Origin: Gossypium raimondii
Taxonomy: Eukaryota; Streptophyta; Magnoliopsida; Malvales; Malvaceae
Assembly: GCF_025698545.1 (NCBI RefSeq)
Contig: NC_068575.1
Location: 56,243,980 to 56,307,979, forward strand
Direction of reading: 5' to 3'
DNA length: 64,000 nt
Part shown: piece by piece, positions 33,484-46,100 of the stretch
Layout: each line of letters opens with the position of its first letter
How positions within the stretch are numbered: the first letter of the stretch is position 1
Made by a program: the position numbers and the translations under genes
Notes under the pieces: generated by a model
The model's input: only the letters and a program-made list of their open reading frames with translations
What the model was told of the DNA's origin: nothing
Database searches by the model: none

Positions 33484-35545
33484 GGATTGACATGGCTGCT
33501 TCCTGAAAGGTTCTCCAATTCAGAGATAGGTCCAGAAGCAGGTTTTTGTGAAACTTTGGTAACATTGGATACTTATGTATAGCTTAGAAACTGATAAAGA
33601 GTTCCCCTGCCCCTTCCCCCTACTTGATTTAAACTAATCATCTAATTGATTGCTTCTGAAGCTGAGAAAGAAATGCATTAGCACACAGCACTTTAATTGT
33701 AGTGTTTTGAGTATATTTTTTATTAGGAATTAGGATCCAATTAAATATTTAAATGTGGCATCCCCATCCCTTCTTCCTTGGTGTCTGCATATCTAAGTAA
33801 AGAAGATGAAAAGTTTTCCTCAAGTCGTATCTTCTTTTTCGTTGTCTGTAGTTTTTCCCTTTTTGAACAATTTGGTACACTTATGCAGTAACTGCAACTT
33901 TGGGCACACTCACTGCCATCAACGAGCATATAATCGATACTGCCCCTGAAGAGAGCCATACTGGCTTGGCTGACCCTTTGTCATTCCCTTATGGGTTGTA
34001 CATATCTGCACTAAAGGACTTGGGAACTTTGGTTGAAGTTGTGGCAGAGCAATACTATGGTGATAAGAGATGGAATTTTATTGCTGTTAGGAAGCTACCA
34101 AGTAAGAAACATTCATCATCTGAGATATCCACTTTAATGGTGTGATTCGTTGGGTGGAAAAGTGGAGGGATGGGAGAGGGGGGAAAAGTGAAAGGACAAT
34201 AAAATTTGAGTGTGCTTGGTTGGAAGGCAAAGTGAGAGAAAAGAAAATAGGAAGATCACTATTTTCCATCCCAATGCATAAAAATCGATCCTTCCAAATT
34301 GAAAAGATGAGCCTTTCATATTTCTTTCCATTTTTCCATCTCTCCTTCCAATCACACCTATAGAAAGAAAATTTATGCTTTCCATCCTTCTAGTTTTTTA
34401 TCCCTTCAATTTTCTATCTTTCGAATTTTCTTTTCACCGTACCGAGCAAAGTCTAAATCTTCACCTAAGCTATTGTTTCTAATATTTTGGTGTTAAGCCT
34501 TCACCTAGTAATTTGGTAGTTGCTGTATATGACGGTGACGGTTAGATTAGCTTTATTCCGGAACTGTGGATATAAAATGCTTCTGCATGGAGGAGAGACA
34601 CCAGATGTTGGAAAGATTCTGATGATACAAGTTTACAACATAAAATTGGGGGCTTCCCTTTTGAGCCGATTTGGAGGGAGTGCTCGGATGATAACTGACC
34701 CATTATGGGTGCAGAGAAGTAAACAACAGCATGCAATTATGAAGCCTCAAAGTGATTATTTTGTTAAAATTTCGTGATTTAATACTTATATTAAATTGAT
34801 GGGGAAAGTTCACCAAAATTTGCAATTTTTCCTTTTACAGCTTCAACTATTGAAAGGCGTACTCTCTCCATGATTTTATCGGAGAAGTGCGTTAATGGAG
34901 CTGTATTTATTCTCGGGGAGGTACTCTTTATTACGAGGCCACTTATTGTTCATTAGAAGATATGGTATTAGATCATGGATTCCTTGGTTTCTTTCTCTGG
35001 CTGTGGACATTATTGGAATGGGCTTTGTATCACATCTTACGATACCAAGGAAGGGTGGAAGAAAGCAACAGTTCCATCTTTCTTGCTCTGAAAGGATGAT
35101 GTTAGAATCATTAGATAATTTTCAAACTATCAACCTTTGGCTTAACATCTTTAAACTCGAGCTTTCCTGATTTGAAGTATTTGATCCAGGTAAAAAGAGA
35201 GAGCCGTTCTTTAACAAGTACACCAAGTAGTTGATAAAATTTTCACGTACTTACTTCCTAGTTTATGTCTTTCTTTTTCCCATACCTTTCCTAATCTATA
35301 TTTGGTCTTTAGGCAAACACTTGAAAATACTGAAAAGCTATTGGAGCCTGTTCCACTGATTGGAACCCTAGCAGGTACACTGGACAGATTCTTTCCCCTT
35401 AAAATATCTTGAATTCATTGACATCATGCCAACCATATTATTGATCAAACTAATATAGGCAGAGTTAACATATTCGATGTTGTCCTTTTGGCAGAAAAAT
35501 TGTTGAGCTTGTAGTTGGAGCTCAAACAAGGTACACTTATGTCTG
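33484..35545 (+). pseudogene. PEX16: PEX16 pseudogene, copy B
   Basis: Exon 2 (33484-33541) reads GLTWLLPERFSNSEIGPEA; exon 3 (from 33889) reads TLGTLTAINEHIID, then DLGTLVEVVAEQYYGDKRWN. Later exons include LALFRNCGYKMLLHGGETP (about 34548), LSEKCVNGAVFILGEVLF (about 34878), RRYGIRSWIPWFLSLAVD (about 34959), REPFFNKYTK (about 35205) and VELVVGAQTRYTY. Lesions: exon 1 is absent; one base is missing at the end of exon 3 (expected AVTEATK); the next acceptor is lost; bases are missing between FITRPLI and the FIRRYG segment, which shifts the frame; and one A is missing after 35493 in the last exon (expected EKIVELV). Most of the protein is still legible, so inactivation is not very old. Confidence 0.88.
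34139..34361. mobile_element. Candidate MITE in an intron of PEX16 copy B
   Basis: It starts GGTGTGATTCGTTGGGTGG and ends ATCTCTCCTTCCAATCACACC, an imperfect inverted repeat of about 30 bp over 223 bp. It has no coding content. The target duplication is unclear (TTTAAT left, TATAG right), so the class is open. Confidence 0.55.
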
Positions 35546-38500
35546 GATCTTAAAGAGTGAAGCTGCAAGCATTCATGGTTCAAGGCAGTGAGTTCTATTT
35601 TTTGGTCGGATACATGTTTTTGTTGCTGTTGTATTCTTTAACCAAATTTATAATATACCAGTGTGAACTGAGCCTATGATGCAGTAACAAAAGACTTCCA
35701 TTGAAATAAAGTCTCAATTAACACCAAATTCCAGGTTGAATATCTAAACAACCCCTATTTTTAAATCTTAAAATTGAAGAGAATCAACGTGATCCGAACT
35801 TATCAACTCACATTCAAATAAGCCAAAAAAAAAAGAAGGCACTTTGGGAAATGCCAATCATAAACTTGATCCAAACTTTGTAATTGTGTTTCAATTGTAA
35901 ATCAACCCCTTCTACTTGATTAAACCAAAAAGAAAGAAGTGGTCCAAACTATTAAGAGCGGATGGGGGTGGAGGAGGGGAGGTGAGGTCCCATTGTCCCA
36001 CCAGAAAGATGAAGCGTCCCTCATGTATTAAATAATCAAAAAGAGGTGCCCCAATGTCATTAGTGGATTGTGGTGTGATGCAGGCTAATAAAGCCCTCTC
36101 TGCCCGTCCCCTCGTTGCAGCTGCAAAAGACACATGTGGCGCAGTGGGGTACATGTACACGCACACATTTGAGACCACAAAGAAATTTAAAATTCACTTA
36201 AAAAAGAAAAAATAAATGGGAAATGGAGCCCCACCCAATAAGGGGTCCCCATCCAATAAGGGGACCACATTTAAAAGGCAACTGGCAAGTGGGGTGGCAG
36301 TGGGCATACCCCATTGTGGCCTACCCTCGATACTACCCCACCACCACCAAAGGGGGTTTGGTTTGGTTGGGCTCCCATGGTTCATGGTGCTTTGCTCCTT
36401 CACGAGATCAGTGAAAATGGTGGGATCCCACCACACTAACAATTACTTTGAAAGGGGCCCTACCTAGACTGAAAGAGTCCTATGTGGTAGGGTCCACTAT
36501 AAGGGTGTAAATTAGTGGTGGAGCCGTCGGATTTACAGATTAGGGCATTGGCCCCCCACCTTAGATCTTTTGCCGTACACCACAGCTTGGTTGAGTACCT
36601 TTACAGGCGACAACTTACAAGACAACAGGGTCGCTCGATGTTTAAGTCTTGGTCTGTTTCAGACACCCATACACTCTTGCTTACCATTTATGCTTTCATA
36701 TTAATCCATTTTCCCTGCCAGTTATTCCAAAAGTTCTCCTGGAAAAATAAGTAAACAAAGTTGGTCGAGTAATAAAATAAGTTAGGTATTTACGAAAATT
36801 AAAAAAAAAAAAAAACAAACATTTGTTTCACTTCCATTTCCATATTTTCTTAATTCCCAGTTTCTCATTTCATGAGTTTTTGAGAATCATCCTCAGCTGA
36901 GCAACCCAAAAAATCTCTCACCTTTTATTTAATTTGTTGGGTTAAAGTTCTAAAAAGTTGTGAACAGCTAAGTGTTTATATTACAGTTTATAACAGTAAT
37001 TTTTTAAGACATGTGGTGTGGGCGTGAATAGTGATACAAAAAATTAACAGTAATAATAAGGAGTGATGATCATTTGTTAAGAGGGGGGGATGCATTTTGA
37101 GAGGTAATGGAGGACTTCCATTTGTCAAAGTTGAACCACCAAAGGTACCTCCCGCATGCATGGTGGTGGGGATTGGGGGAAACCCCTCAACCGCCCCTCC
37201 CTCCTATGCTTAATGCTTCCTACAAATACCAGATTTTGGCCCCCACGCCTCCAACTGGTCCTTCTCACCTCACTTGCTCTTTTTGTCCTTTTTTTTTTCC
37301 TCGGCATCATATTGAACACTGAGAAAATTTTGATTGAATTAACATTAATCGAATTTCATTTTAATAATAAATATTATTTTAAATATATTTATGAATTTCT
37401 ATATTTTAATGAGAAAAAATTGGACTCTCATCTTATAAAAAAACTAACACAATTCTTTTAGAGTGTTTGTTTAAAATCATATTTATATTTTGGGAATATT
37501 TTTACATTCATACATTTGGCTCCTAAAGATTGTTTTCAACATGTAATTATACATTTACAATAGATTCCAAAATATAAGGTTGATTTCAATACCAATTTTT
37601 GCTCGTGTAATGTCAGATTCCAGTTGTAATATTTATTTTAAGACATTTTACCCTTCATTTTAGAGTTTTGATCAACTTCATCCCTTTAATTTTTGACATT
37701 TTTATATTAAGTATGTATATTAAGTACATCTAATTTTAAATTCTTTTAATATAATATTTTAACTTAATACATTAATAAAAAATAGATAAATTTATTGGTT
37801 ATCATATTTAATATAAATAGTATATTAATCGAATTAAAATTAACTAGAATTTTTTAATAAAAGAAATTTATTAATAAAATTTGAGATTGATTTATTCAAA
37901 TAAGTGATTGAAGGAAAAAATACTAATTACATTTATATTGTGTTAGATTTAAAAGGCGGATTTCCCTAAAATGGAAATTTTGTTATTTTGGCTTTTAAAA
38001 TTTTAAAATATTTAAATTAATAAATATAAAATTGCACTTTGCCTCCCTAAAAATAATAAAATTTTAATTTAATTCTTTACAAATTATAAAAATATAGACA
38101 ATTTAATTTTGACTCCTAAAATTTTTCCTACCCTTCTTAGATTTAACATTTAAGTTTCTATAACAAAATGAGAATACAAGACCTTAAAGTCTATTGGAAA
38201 AGTTTGATAATTTTTCATATCAACATTTTTAATTAATATTGAAGAAATTGTTAAAATATATTCAATAACAATGATAATTTAATGAAATATTCTTCGGATA
38301 AATATTACACTTTTTAAAACATTTGTCAATCTTTGATTCTATTTGCGAAATCTACAAACTTCACCGACAGCATACCAAATATTTTCTCTTAGATAATATT
38401 ATACTTTTTTCAACTAAATAATAAAATACATCTAAACCAAGCGAGCTAAATATAAAAATGTAATATATTGGATAACTTAACATGGGTTTGTTTTTCTTGG

Positions 38501-39905
38501 GCACTAATCTCATGGTCACCCATGCAAATTGGAATGATTCGATTTTCTTGGACAGTTAACCTTTGTAAGAAAAAAAAAAAAACAATATTAGTAATAATAC
38601 GCAATTGGGAATGGGTGATTAGTCTATCCATTATTTGTGTAGTAAGAGAACTCTACAAGCGGCTTTAAAGAGATACCAAAGTATTTTTTAATTATTTTAA
38701 TACACTCTAAAAATAAATGGTACCAACCTATATTTGCTTGTGCAGTTTTTTTAGTGCACTAACAATATATACTTGTTAAGATAATAATCTAATCGGAGAT
38801 TTAATGTTTTCGAAGCAAAGTTTTAAGTTCAAGTATTATGAATAGAGAAAATAATATTGAAAGATGTTTGTTTGGCATTGAAAAGTCTTGAGAATTAGGT
38901 TTGAATTTATCATGTACGATTTCATGCGTAGGTCTCTAATTCTCATTATATATGCAGCGGTGAAGTCAAAAAAAATTTTTAGGGGTCGAAATTAAATTGT
39001 AATTTTTACAATAGTAAAAATATAATTTCATCATTTTAATAGCCTATATCTTTATAATTTTTAAATAATTAAATCAAAATTTTATTATTTTTTAAGGGAT
39101 CAATGTATATTTTACCTTTACTAATTTAATGTTTTAGAAGCTACACCCGTGCTTGTATGGGAGTTTTAGTTTAATTAGCCTCAGTTTGTTGACTTTAGTC
39201 CACATTTTATCGATTCTTAATTGTTTATACAATAATAATTTAATTGTAATTACACAAAGTTATAATTATAATTATATTATACTTATTGCACCTTAAAAAA
39301 AAGTAAAATACCTTAATGAAAATATTACCACATGTGAGTCCCATTTTCTTTATATTTATTTTTAAATTAATACAGTCGAACATTTTAAAATAATACATAA
39401 AGACTACATATACCAAATAAATTTCTAGAATAAAAAATACCGATAGAATTTGCAAATTGGATATTCGGACGCATCACCAACTTTGACCCTGAACGATCAG
39501 ATTTCTAATAATCCTGTGGAACGGGGCCCACCACGTGTCATCATCTAGCGGGTCCAACAGTCCACAATCGGTAGATAACCGTAGATTCTTTTCATCAAGA
39601 TATTAAGAGAAAAAAACAACAACCTCAATCTTAATTTTAACTAGATCAACCACGTAAAAAATGTTTCTATAAAAAAATTATATATGAATGAAAAAAAGTA
39701 AACTTTAGAGATTTTAGTATTTTTAACTTTAATAAATATTATTTGTTAATTTATTTTGAAGTTGTTTTATATAAAAATAAAATAAATTCGTAATAATATT
39801 TACTATTTTAAAATAAAATATTTAATGATTTATCACAGTAAGACTAAATGCTGATCACTTTATAATATAAAACGAGTTTTATCTAAAGTTCGAAATTATT
39901 AAAAA
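35546..39905. other. Long intergenic region upstream of TCP
   Basis: No gene was recognised. It includes a G/C-rich patch at 35950-36660 with short repeats such as CCAATAAGGGG (36235-36265) and the palindrome GTGGGATCCCAC near 36420, then mostly AT-rich DNA. In copy A the equivalent of this whole stretch is deleted. Confidence 0.6.
39524..39537. promoter_or_regulatory. Class I TCP site next to a G-box, upstream of the TCP gene
   Basis: GGGCCCAC (39524-39531) matches the class I TCP consensus GGNCCCAC and is followed at once by CACGTG (39532-39537), a G-box. They lie about 0.5 kb upstream of the TCP start codon. Self- or cross-regulation is an inference. Confidence 0.5.
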
Positions 39906-40058
39906 ATGGGTACAAAAAGACTTCCCCGTGTAAGATGTAATCCACAGTATTTTGTTTTTCCTTTTCATCTTCTTTATAAAATTCAAGGCTTCGTTTTTCT
40001 CTCCTCTCTGTTTTCTTTCGTTTTACGTGGTTTTGTGCTTCTTCTTAAAATTAAACTA

Positions 40059-41075
40059 ATGGCTGCAATTCATAAACTTGAGGTTGAAGAGGATGCGGAT
40101 CCCAGAGCAGTTGTTCTCAGCATCAACGGCGGTGGAGACGCCGCACCGTCGAAGAACCCCAAAGAAGAGCCTGACATAGACACAACTTTAGGCGCGATGC
40201 CCACGGCGGTGCACGTGCCGTCAGGTGTACCCGTACCGCCAGTCACGGCAGCACCCGCCGCGCCGAAACGAGCGTCCACGAAGGACCGTCACACGAAAGT
40301 CGAGGGACGTGGTCGGAGGATCCGAATTCCTGCTACTTGTGCGGCTCGGATCTTTCAGCTGACCCGAGAATTAGGTCACAAGTCGGATGGGGAAACTATT
40401 CGCTGGCTATTGGAGCACGCTGAACCAGCGATAATAGCGGCCACCGGAACCGGTACCGTCCCCGCCATCGCTATGTCGGTTAATGGGACCCTTAAAATCC
40501 CAACAACCTCGAACGCTAACCCTGAACCCGGCGACCCTAGTAAAAAGAAGCACAAACGACCCGCGAATAGCGAGTACGTTGACATAAACGACGCCGTCTC
40601 AGTTTCATCTGGTTTGGCTCCTGTTGTTACTCCTCAACAGCAGCAGCAGCAACAAGCAGCTGTTTTGCCGCAGGGGTTGGTTCCAATTTGGGCCATACCG
40701 TCAAACACCGTCGTTCCAGGAGCTTTCTTCATGGTACCACCTATGGCATCCATGGCCGGGCCATCCACTCAGCCTCATATATTCACATTCCCAGCCACAG
40801 CTACACCAGTAATTAACATTTCAGCTCGGCCCATATCGTCGTTCGTGTCCGCCATGCAAGCAGCAACGCCAAGTCAACTTCAAAGTAATGTAGCAGTTAC
40901 GAGTTGTACGGTTCCTGTTTCCAAGGCGGCTAAGACGACGTCGGTTATGGCACCGAGTTCGAGTTCTGCTGCCAGTGCAACTACTACGACAACGACTCAG
41001 ATGCTCAGAGACTTTTCTTTGGAGATTTATGATAAACAAGAACTTCAGTTCATGACTCGATCTTCAAAGCATTGA
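40059..41075 (+). CDS. Class I (PCF-type) TCP transcription factor, TCP9/TCP19-like
   Basis: A single exon of 338 residues starting [19 protein letters not shown]. The open frame extends upstream to an ATG at 39906, but those 51 codons are hydrophobic, unlike the family, and look like leader; TATA-like boxes near 39862 and 39973 also favour 40059. The TCP basic helix-loop-helix domain is at about 75-130 ([20 protein letters not shown], then [20 protein letters not shown] and [20 protein letters not shown]). The shorter basic region marks class I. A Lys-rich patch KKKHKRP and a Gln run follow. Class I TCPs bind GGNCCCAC and promote cell growth and division. The copy A counterpart is deleted. 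GC content is higher than the flanks, as usual for this family. Confidence 0.95.
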   Translation: MAAIHKLEVEEDADPRAVVLSINGGGDAAPSKNPKEEPDIDTTLGAMPTAVHVPSGVPVPPVTAAPAAPKRASTKDRHTKVEGRGRRIRIPATCAARIFQLTRELGHKSDGETIRWLLEHAEPAIIAATGTGTVPAIAMSVNGTLKIPTTSNANPEPGDPSKKKHKRPANSEYVDINDAVSVSSGLAPVVTPQQQQQQQAAVLPQGLVPIWAIPSNTVVPGAFFMVPPMASMAGPSTQPHIFTFPATATPVINISARPISSFVSAMQAATPSQLQSNVAVTSCTVPVSKAAKTTSVMAPSSSSAASATTTTTTQMLRDFSLEIYDKQELQFMTRSSKH

Positions 41076-42879
41076 TTAGCAACCATGACAAGGGAAGGAA
41101 CAAAAAAAAAAAAAGTGTTTCTTTTTCCTTGCTATGTTTGGGTTTCAATTTCATACACTTCTGATTGGTGGCTTCGTAATTGGTGCATCCGCCATGAACG
41201 AACGAGGGAAGCCTAAAGGTTAGGAGGCGTAAAAGGGCTAATGGGGTGCAAGGAGTCGGAAGCACGTGTGCACGTGACGGGTGTTGTAAAAGGTGTGCAC
41301 GTGTAATGTGGGGTCAGAGATTAGGCGGAGGTGGGGTCCACGTAAGTTGTGGGTCAACACTGGAACCAAAAAAGCAGGGGAAGAGGGCATTCCGTGGACC
41401 GTGCATTGTGATGGGCCAAACGGGCCACTGTCATGTCATGTGATGTGGGGCACGGGACCCAATAGGGAAGAAATGGGTGGACCCAACGGGACCATTTTTG
41501 CATTTTTCCCAAGGTGGTGGTCCCTATGGTTAGTTCGGTGGTCAGATCCAGCGTGTGGGCCTAAACCTTACTCACTCTCTAGTTCTGACACGTGTCCGAA
41601 ACTTAGCTGTTGATGGTAGGAGCTCTTTCTTTTTTTTTAAAAATATTTGACACGTGGGGCTATTTGTTGGTAGGGTCTAGGAGAGAACGTGATCATGATA
41701 AAAAATGGAAGAAGAAGAAGAAGAAGATGATGATGGTTCTGGCTGCGGCATCAGATGCTCTTCCTCCATGTTTATCTTTTGCTAGATTTTTATTTCTGTC
41801 TGTGAAATTAACTTGTAAAATGTAAATAATTGTTTTAGTTTAACTCATATAAAAGTTTAGTTCCGATTTTGACTTTAGAAATATATGTTTTTGTTATAAA
41901 ATGAGTGGTAGATGGTATTTAATTTGTCTTAATTTTCTTACCAACGAGTTTAAGTTGTTGTCATTAATTTTCTTTAATGTGCAGGAAAAGGAAAATGAAG
42001 AAGAAGAGGATCAGTGAATTGATCAACGGTGTAAAATAATAATAAGATTTAATATGTCTTGATTTAGATTTTAAATTTCAAAATATTCTAATTATTTTAA
42101 ATTATTAAGTTTCTTTTAATACAACATATGATATTAGCTTGGATGTAGGATATTTTTAAAATACAAGGACTAGAATGTATTTATCACATAAATCTTTAAT
42201 TTTAATGGCATTATTTATTATATAATCTATGTATTTTAAATATGATTAGAAATTCTATCACACATGTATGTTTGAAATTAATTAATAATATGTATGATAC
42301 TAAATTTTAAAAATATAAATTAAAATAATATATACAAATATATAACAATTTTATATTACAAACTTACTTATTAAAATTTCATATAAAATAAAAATTGTTT
42401 ACACAATTCATCATATACAATTTTTAATTAATTTATAAAATATAAAAATAGAAAACATCTATAACTTTGTTAATAGAATGAAGTGTTACAAGATTAATAT
42501 CAAAGTGTTGGGCATAATTTAAAATTGAAAATCGGTGGATATATGTTGAATTAATCCAATAAAAATAGAAAAGAAAAGAGGTGGATCGTATGAGGATAAA
42601 ATGTGGGGCAGGTACAGAAGATAAAATGTGTCAATTCGATTCCATCTATGCTTTGGTGGGCTACAACAATAAGTGGGGTTCAGTCCACATTGGAAAGACA
42701 GTCTGGATTTCAGCAGGGGAAAGTACACGTGTACGGTTGATATTGAAGTTTAGTAAAGTTTCTCTACGATCCCTAGTCCCCACAAATTCATATATTCTCA
42801 AAAGAAACCAGGGGATAATTTTATTAAACCAATTTTGATGTAGGTTGTGGAGAATTGTTTAATTGAAAAAGAGGAATTT

Positions 42880-42918
<39 letters not shown>

Positions 42919-43127
42919 TGTTTACACTGTTGAGATTTTAATCTGAAATACTAAAGAACATATTAGAATAGGAAAAGGATACGAACAAAAGAAGCATGAT
43001 AAGTTCTATTTCAAACGATGAATACAGGTAACTACAAAATTTGCTTTGGACAATTTAAGAACTATACAAATAAAAGGGATATAGTTTCAAATTTGTATTT
43101 GAATAGTGGATATAGTAGCAGATTTGG
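41076..43127. other. TCP 3' flank and intergenic region with an ATA microsatellite
   Basis: 41336-41560 matches the copy A remnant at 23573-23790 and marks the ancestral TCP 3' region. An (ATA)n microsatellite of about 13 units spans 42880-42918. A GAA-rich patch lies near 41707-41730. No further gene was seen. Confidence 0.65.
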
Positions 43128-46100
43128 TTAAATTGTAAGATTTTCTTGTATGCCAAGAAATGAGCCGACAACGTTTCCTCCAGTATCAGGGAAAGTTTCA
43201 GCTCCGGGAAGGGGCTTGACCTTACCTTTGGGATCCACTTCAACCGGATACTTCATTAAGTGCCCTCTCATCTCTGTCACTTCCTCCGCTGCAAATTGTC
43301 TCCAATTCAGTATAGCCATTTGATTAATCCGTCTTACGCATTCGAGACTCTCCGGTCGAGTGAAGCAGTCCTCGACAACTCCAACATGTTCTGCCCATAA
43401 TGACATCCTATACCCATAGATCTATAATAAACAACACAAAGTTAAGCATACTTTAATGGTGAGAATACAAGAAACAACCATGTTTGTATTGCCAGGATCA
43501 CATGGTTCATTTGGTTAACAAGGGAATTGTATCATTAATACAGATGTAATTGGAGAAGGTTACCTGTCCATGGGGACTAGAATGCTTTGCTGCCCAAGTA
43601 TGTTGAGGTTGGTAAGCTCCCATTGCAATCTCCGTGTCTCTGGTACCCTCCATGGAGCGTTGATTGATGTTTGCAGATCCCACTATTATAAACTCATCAT
43701 CAACTATCATACCTTTTGAATGTACATAGATCATAAATCTTCGACTCTTCTGACTAAGAGCCTGGAATGCAAAAAACCAGGAAAATATATTAGTAGTGTA
43801 GGAACTTTAGGGTTATGCTTGAGATATTCAAGTGAAATGGGCTTGATTCTATACGATCATGGCTCTTACCAGCCTTGGAAGCTTGGGCAAAGCTTTTGGG
43901 TCAGGTTTGAGGATCTTAGAATACCACGATATCGCCCAAGACGTTGAATTACCAAAAAGAAAAGGTTTTTGGGACTTGGTATAGATTACCTCAGGAGCAT
44001 TGGCAGCCCTAGGACTTCCGTCAGCAAGAGGTTGATATCCATCAAGCTCACGATTGCCAAGACAGTAGAAATTCAGAAAGTCCTCTGGCACGAAAGTACT
44101 ATCAAGCCCTGCCTCTACCAAAGCCCTGTAAACAGTCTCGTACATCATTGACCTGGTTTTGTTCTGCAACAGCAGCAATAAGATCAATGGCCTTTTAAAA
44201 TCTAGTTTTAATCATAATTCTTTAGTTCATGCCAAAGCAGTATAACAAAGTCTTAACGCCCAAATTGAACCAACAGTGTCAAGCAAAAGCTTGTGTAGGA
44301 CTTGTTCCAAAGCAGACATCTTGATGAAGCCTAAAAATGATGACAATAATACAGTCAAAGCTTTAAACATTTTAACAAAAGATTTTTATTAAAACTCTAC
44401 CTGCCAATATAAAATCCTTTGAGTGGCAGAGCCTGTCGGAACACCCTCTGGCCACATTGGAATAACAATATATGCAGCAAACCTCTCATTTGCTTTAATT
44501 TTACTGGCTATCTTAAGAGCAATTTCCATTGGAATTAAGTTGTCAGCACCTATGAAAAGAATGCAAGGTTATTGCGTCCCGAACCAAACTATGCACAAAT
44601 GCCTTATTATTCCCATGAAAATTTCCATGAAGCATCCAATACAAGAAATATCAGATAAAGCCAGGAACAAATAGGACTAATGAAATATTCTTATTAGTTT
44701 TTAACTCATGGACTTGATACATTGATAATCTGACTGATATGTTTAACCAAAAAGTTTGGTTCTTCATCTTTTTACTTTTATTTCTTCTATACATATATAT
44801 ATCAAAGTCTAAGATTTTTACCACTTTCTGAATTCAAACATAAATGTATAGTATTGGTGCAATGTTTGAACCAATATTTACTGATCCCCAACAAACTCCG
44901 TATATTAACCTTATTCGAATGCATAACTCGTACATCCAAGCATCCCAAAATTGCTATTGCAAAGCAAGGTCCATTATCAACTTTCTTACGCTAGTCACAA
45001 AACATGACGGTCATCAAAATCTAATTTAAGTGTCTTACCTAAGTCTTTATACGAGCTCCAATTGTAGGAGGATCCAAGGAAATATTGATTCTCTATATAA
45101 ATGAAATGCTGGGCAGCACGAATGGCCTTCACATATGCTGTATGTATGCTCATATCAATAAGGACATTCTTACCGCACACCAAATTCTGTCACGGAAACA
45201 ATAATCAGTTAGCTTCTACACTGGAAATACATAGAATATATGATTAAGCCAAAATAAAAGAAAAAGCAAATCAAACGGCAACCTTCTCTCTACCTTGCTT
45301 GTTGCATCTTTTGGATCCTTTGGGAAGCCTTTTACAGAGTTTGAATCAATTGAGCGAAAAATCTGCACGTGAAGCCCCCAAACAATAAATAAAAACAAAC
45401 CATTTGTAGAAAACTAAAAAGCATAAGTCAAAGAAGCTTTTGAAAATCACATTCACCAAAAACAACCTGTGACTTATTTGAACCTCCCCCACTAGACCAA
45501 CTCATTTATGACAAAAGCCAAATTCAAGTAGCAAAATTACCTGAACATGCCAACTTTCTGGATCGTTCTCATTCTCAGTAAAATCAGAAACTCCCATAAT
45601 GTCTGGAATTCTTTCTATCCGCAGCAAAGCATCATCAAAGGGCTTTTTTAATTTTTTAAGTCCATGAGGCTTGGCTGCCTTCAACCAACGTTCCTCGAAG
45701 TTGACCAGAACATCATATGCAGCTGGGCCATCAATTTTACTGTGCATATCGTGCCAAGGTTCTCTTGGGCAACCAGCCGTAGAACCCTGCTCAAGTAATT
45801 TGCAATTAAATAATGTGCAGGAAATCTTATATACTGTGATAGAGTACCATTGAATTTGCTGCTGCCCAAATGTCATAAAACAAAAGACCAAGAATGATAG
45901 ATAGTTACCGTATATGTTGGATTATGATAGTCATCCTTATGATATGTTTGTAGTGTCCTAAATAAAGCATGATCCGGATTATCATACCGTCCATCACATA
46001 AGTCAAGGCCGCCAAGAAAAGCAATAATTTTTCTATTACTGTTCCCAGCATCAGCATCCACAATTACAGTTTTCTGATGGTGTGTATAAATCGTTCCAAC

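Noticed and set aside
36194..36467. Overlapping ORFs in the G/C-rich patch upstream of TCP
   Set aside because: They are short, overlap in three frames and show no domain or family resemblance; low stop density comes from base composition.
39906..40058. Upstream ATG giving a 389-residue TCP protein
   Set aside because: The 51 extra residues are hydrophobic and unlike TCP N-termini; [12 protein letters not shown] at 40059 fits the family and the leader has TATA-like boxes in between.
42880..42918. ATA repeat array as a functional element
   Set aside because: It is an ordinary microsatellite, not conserved in copy A.
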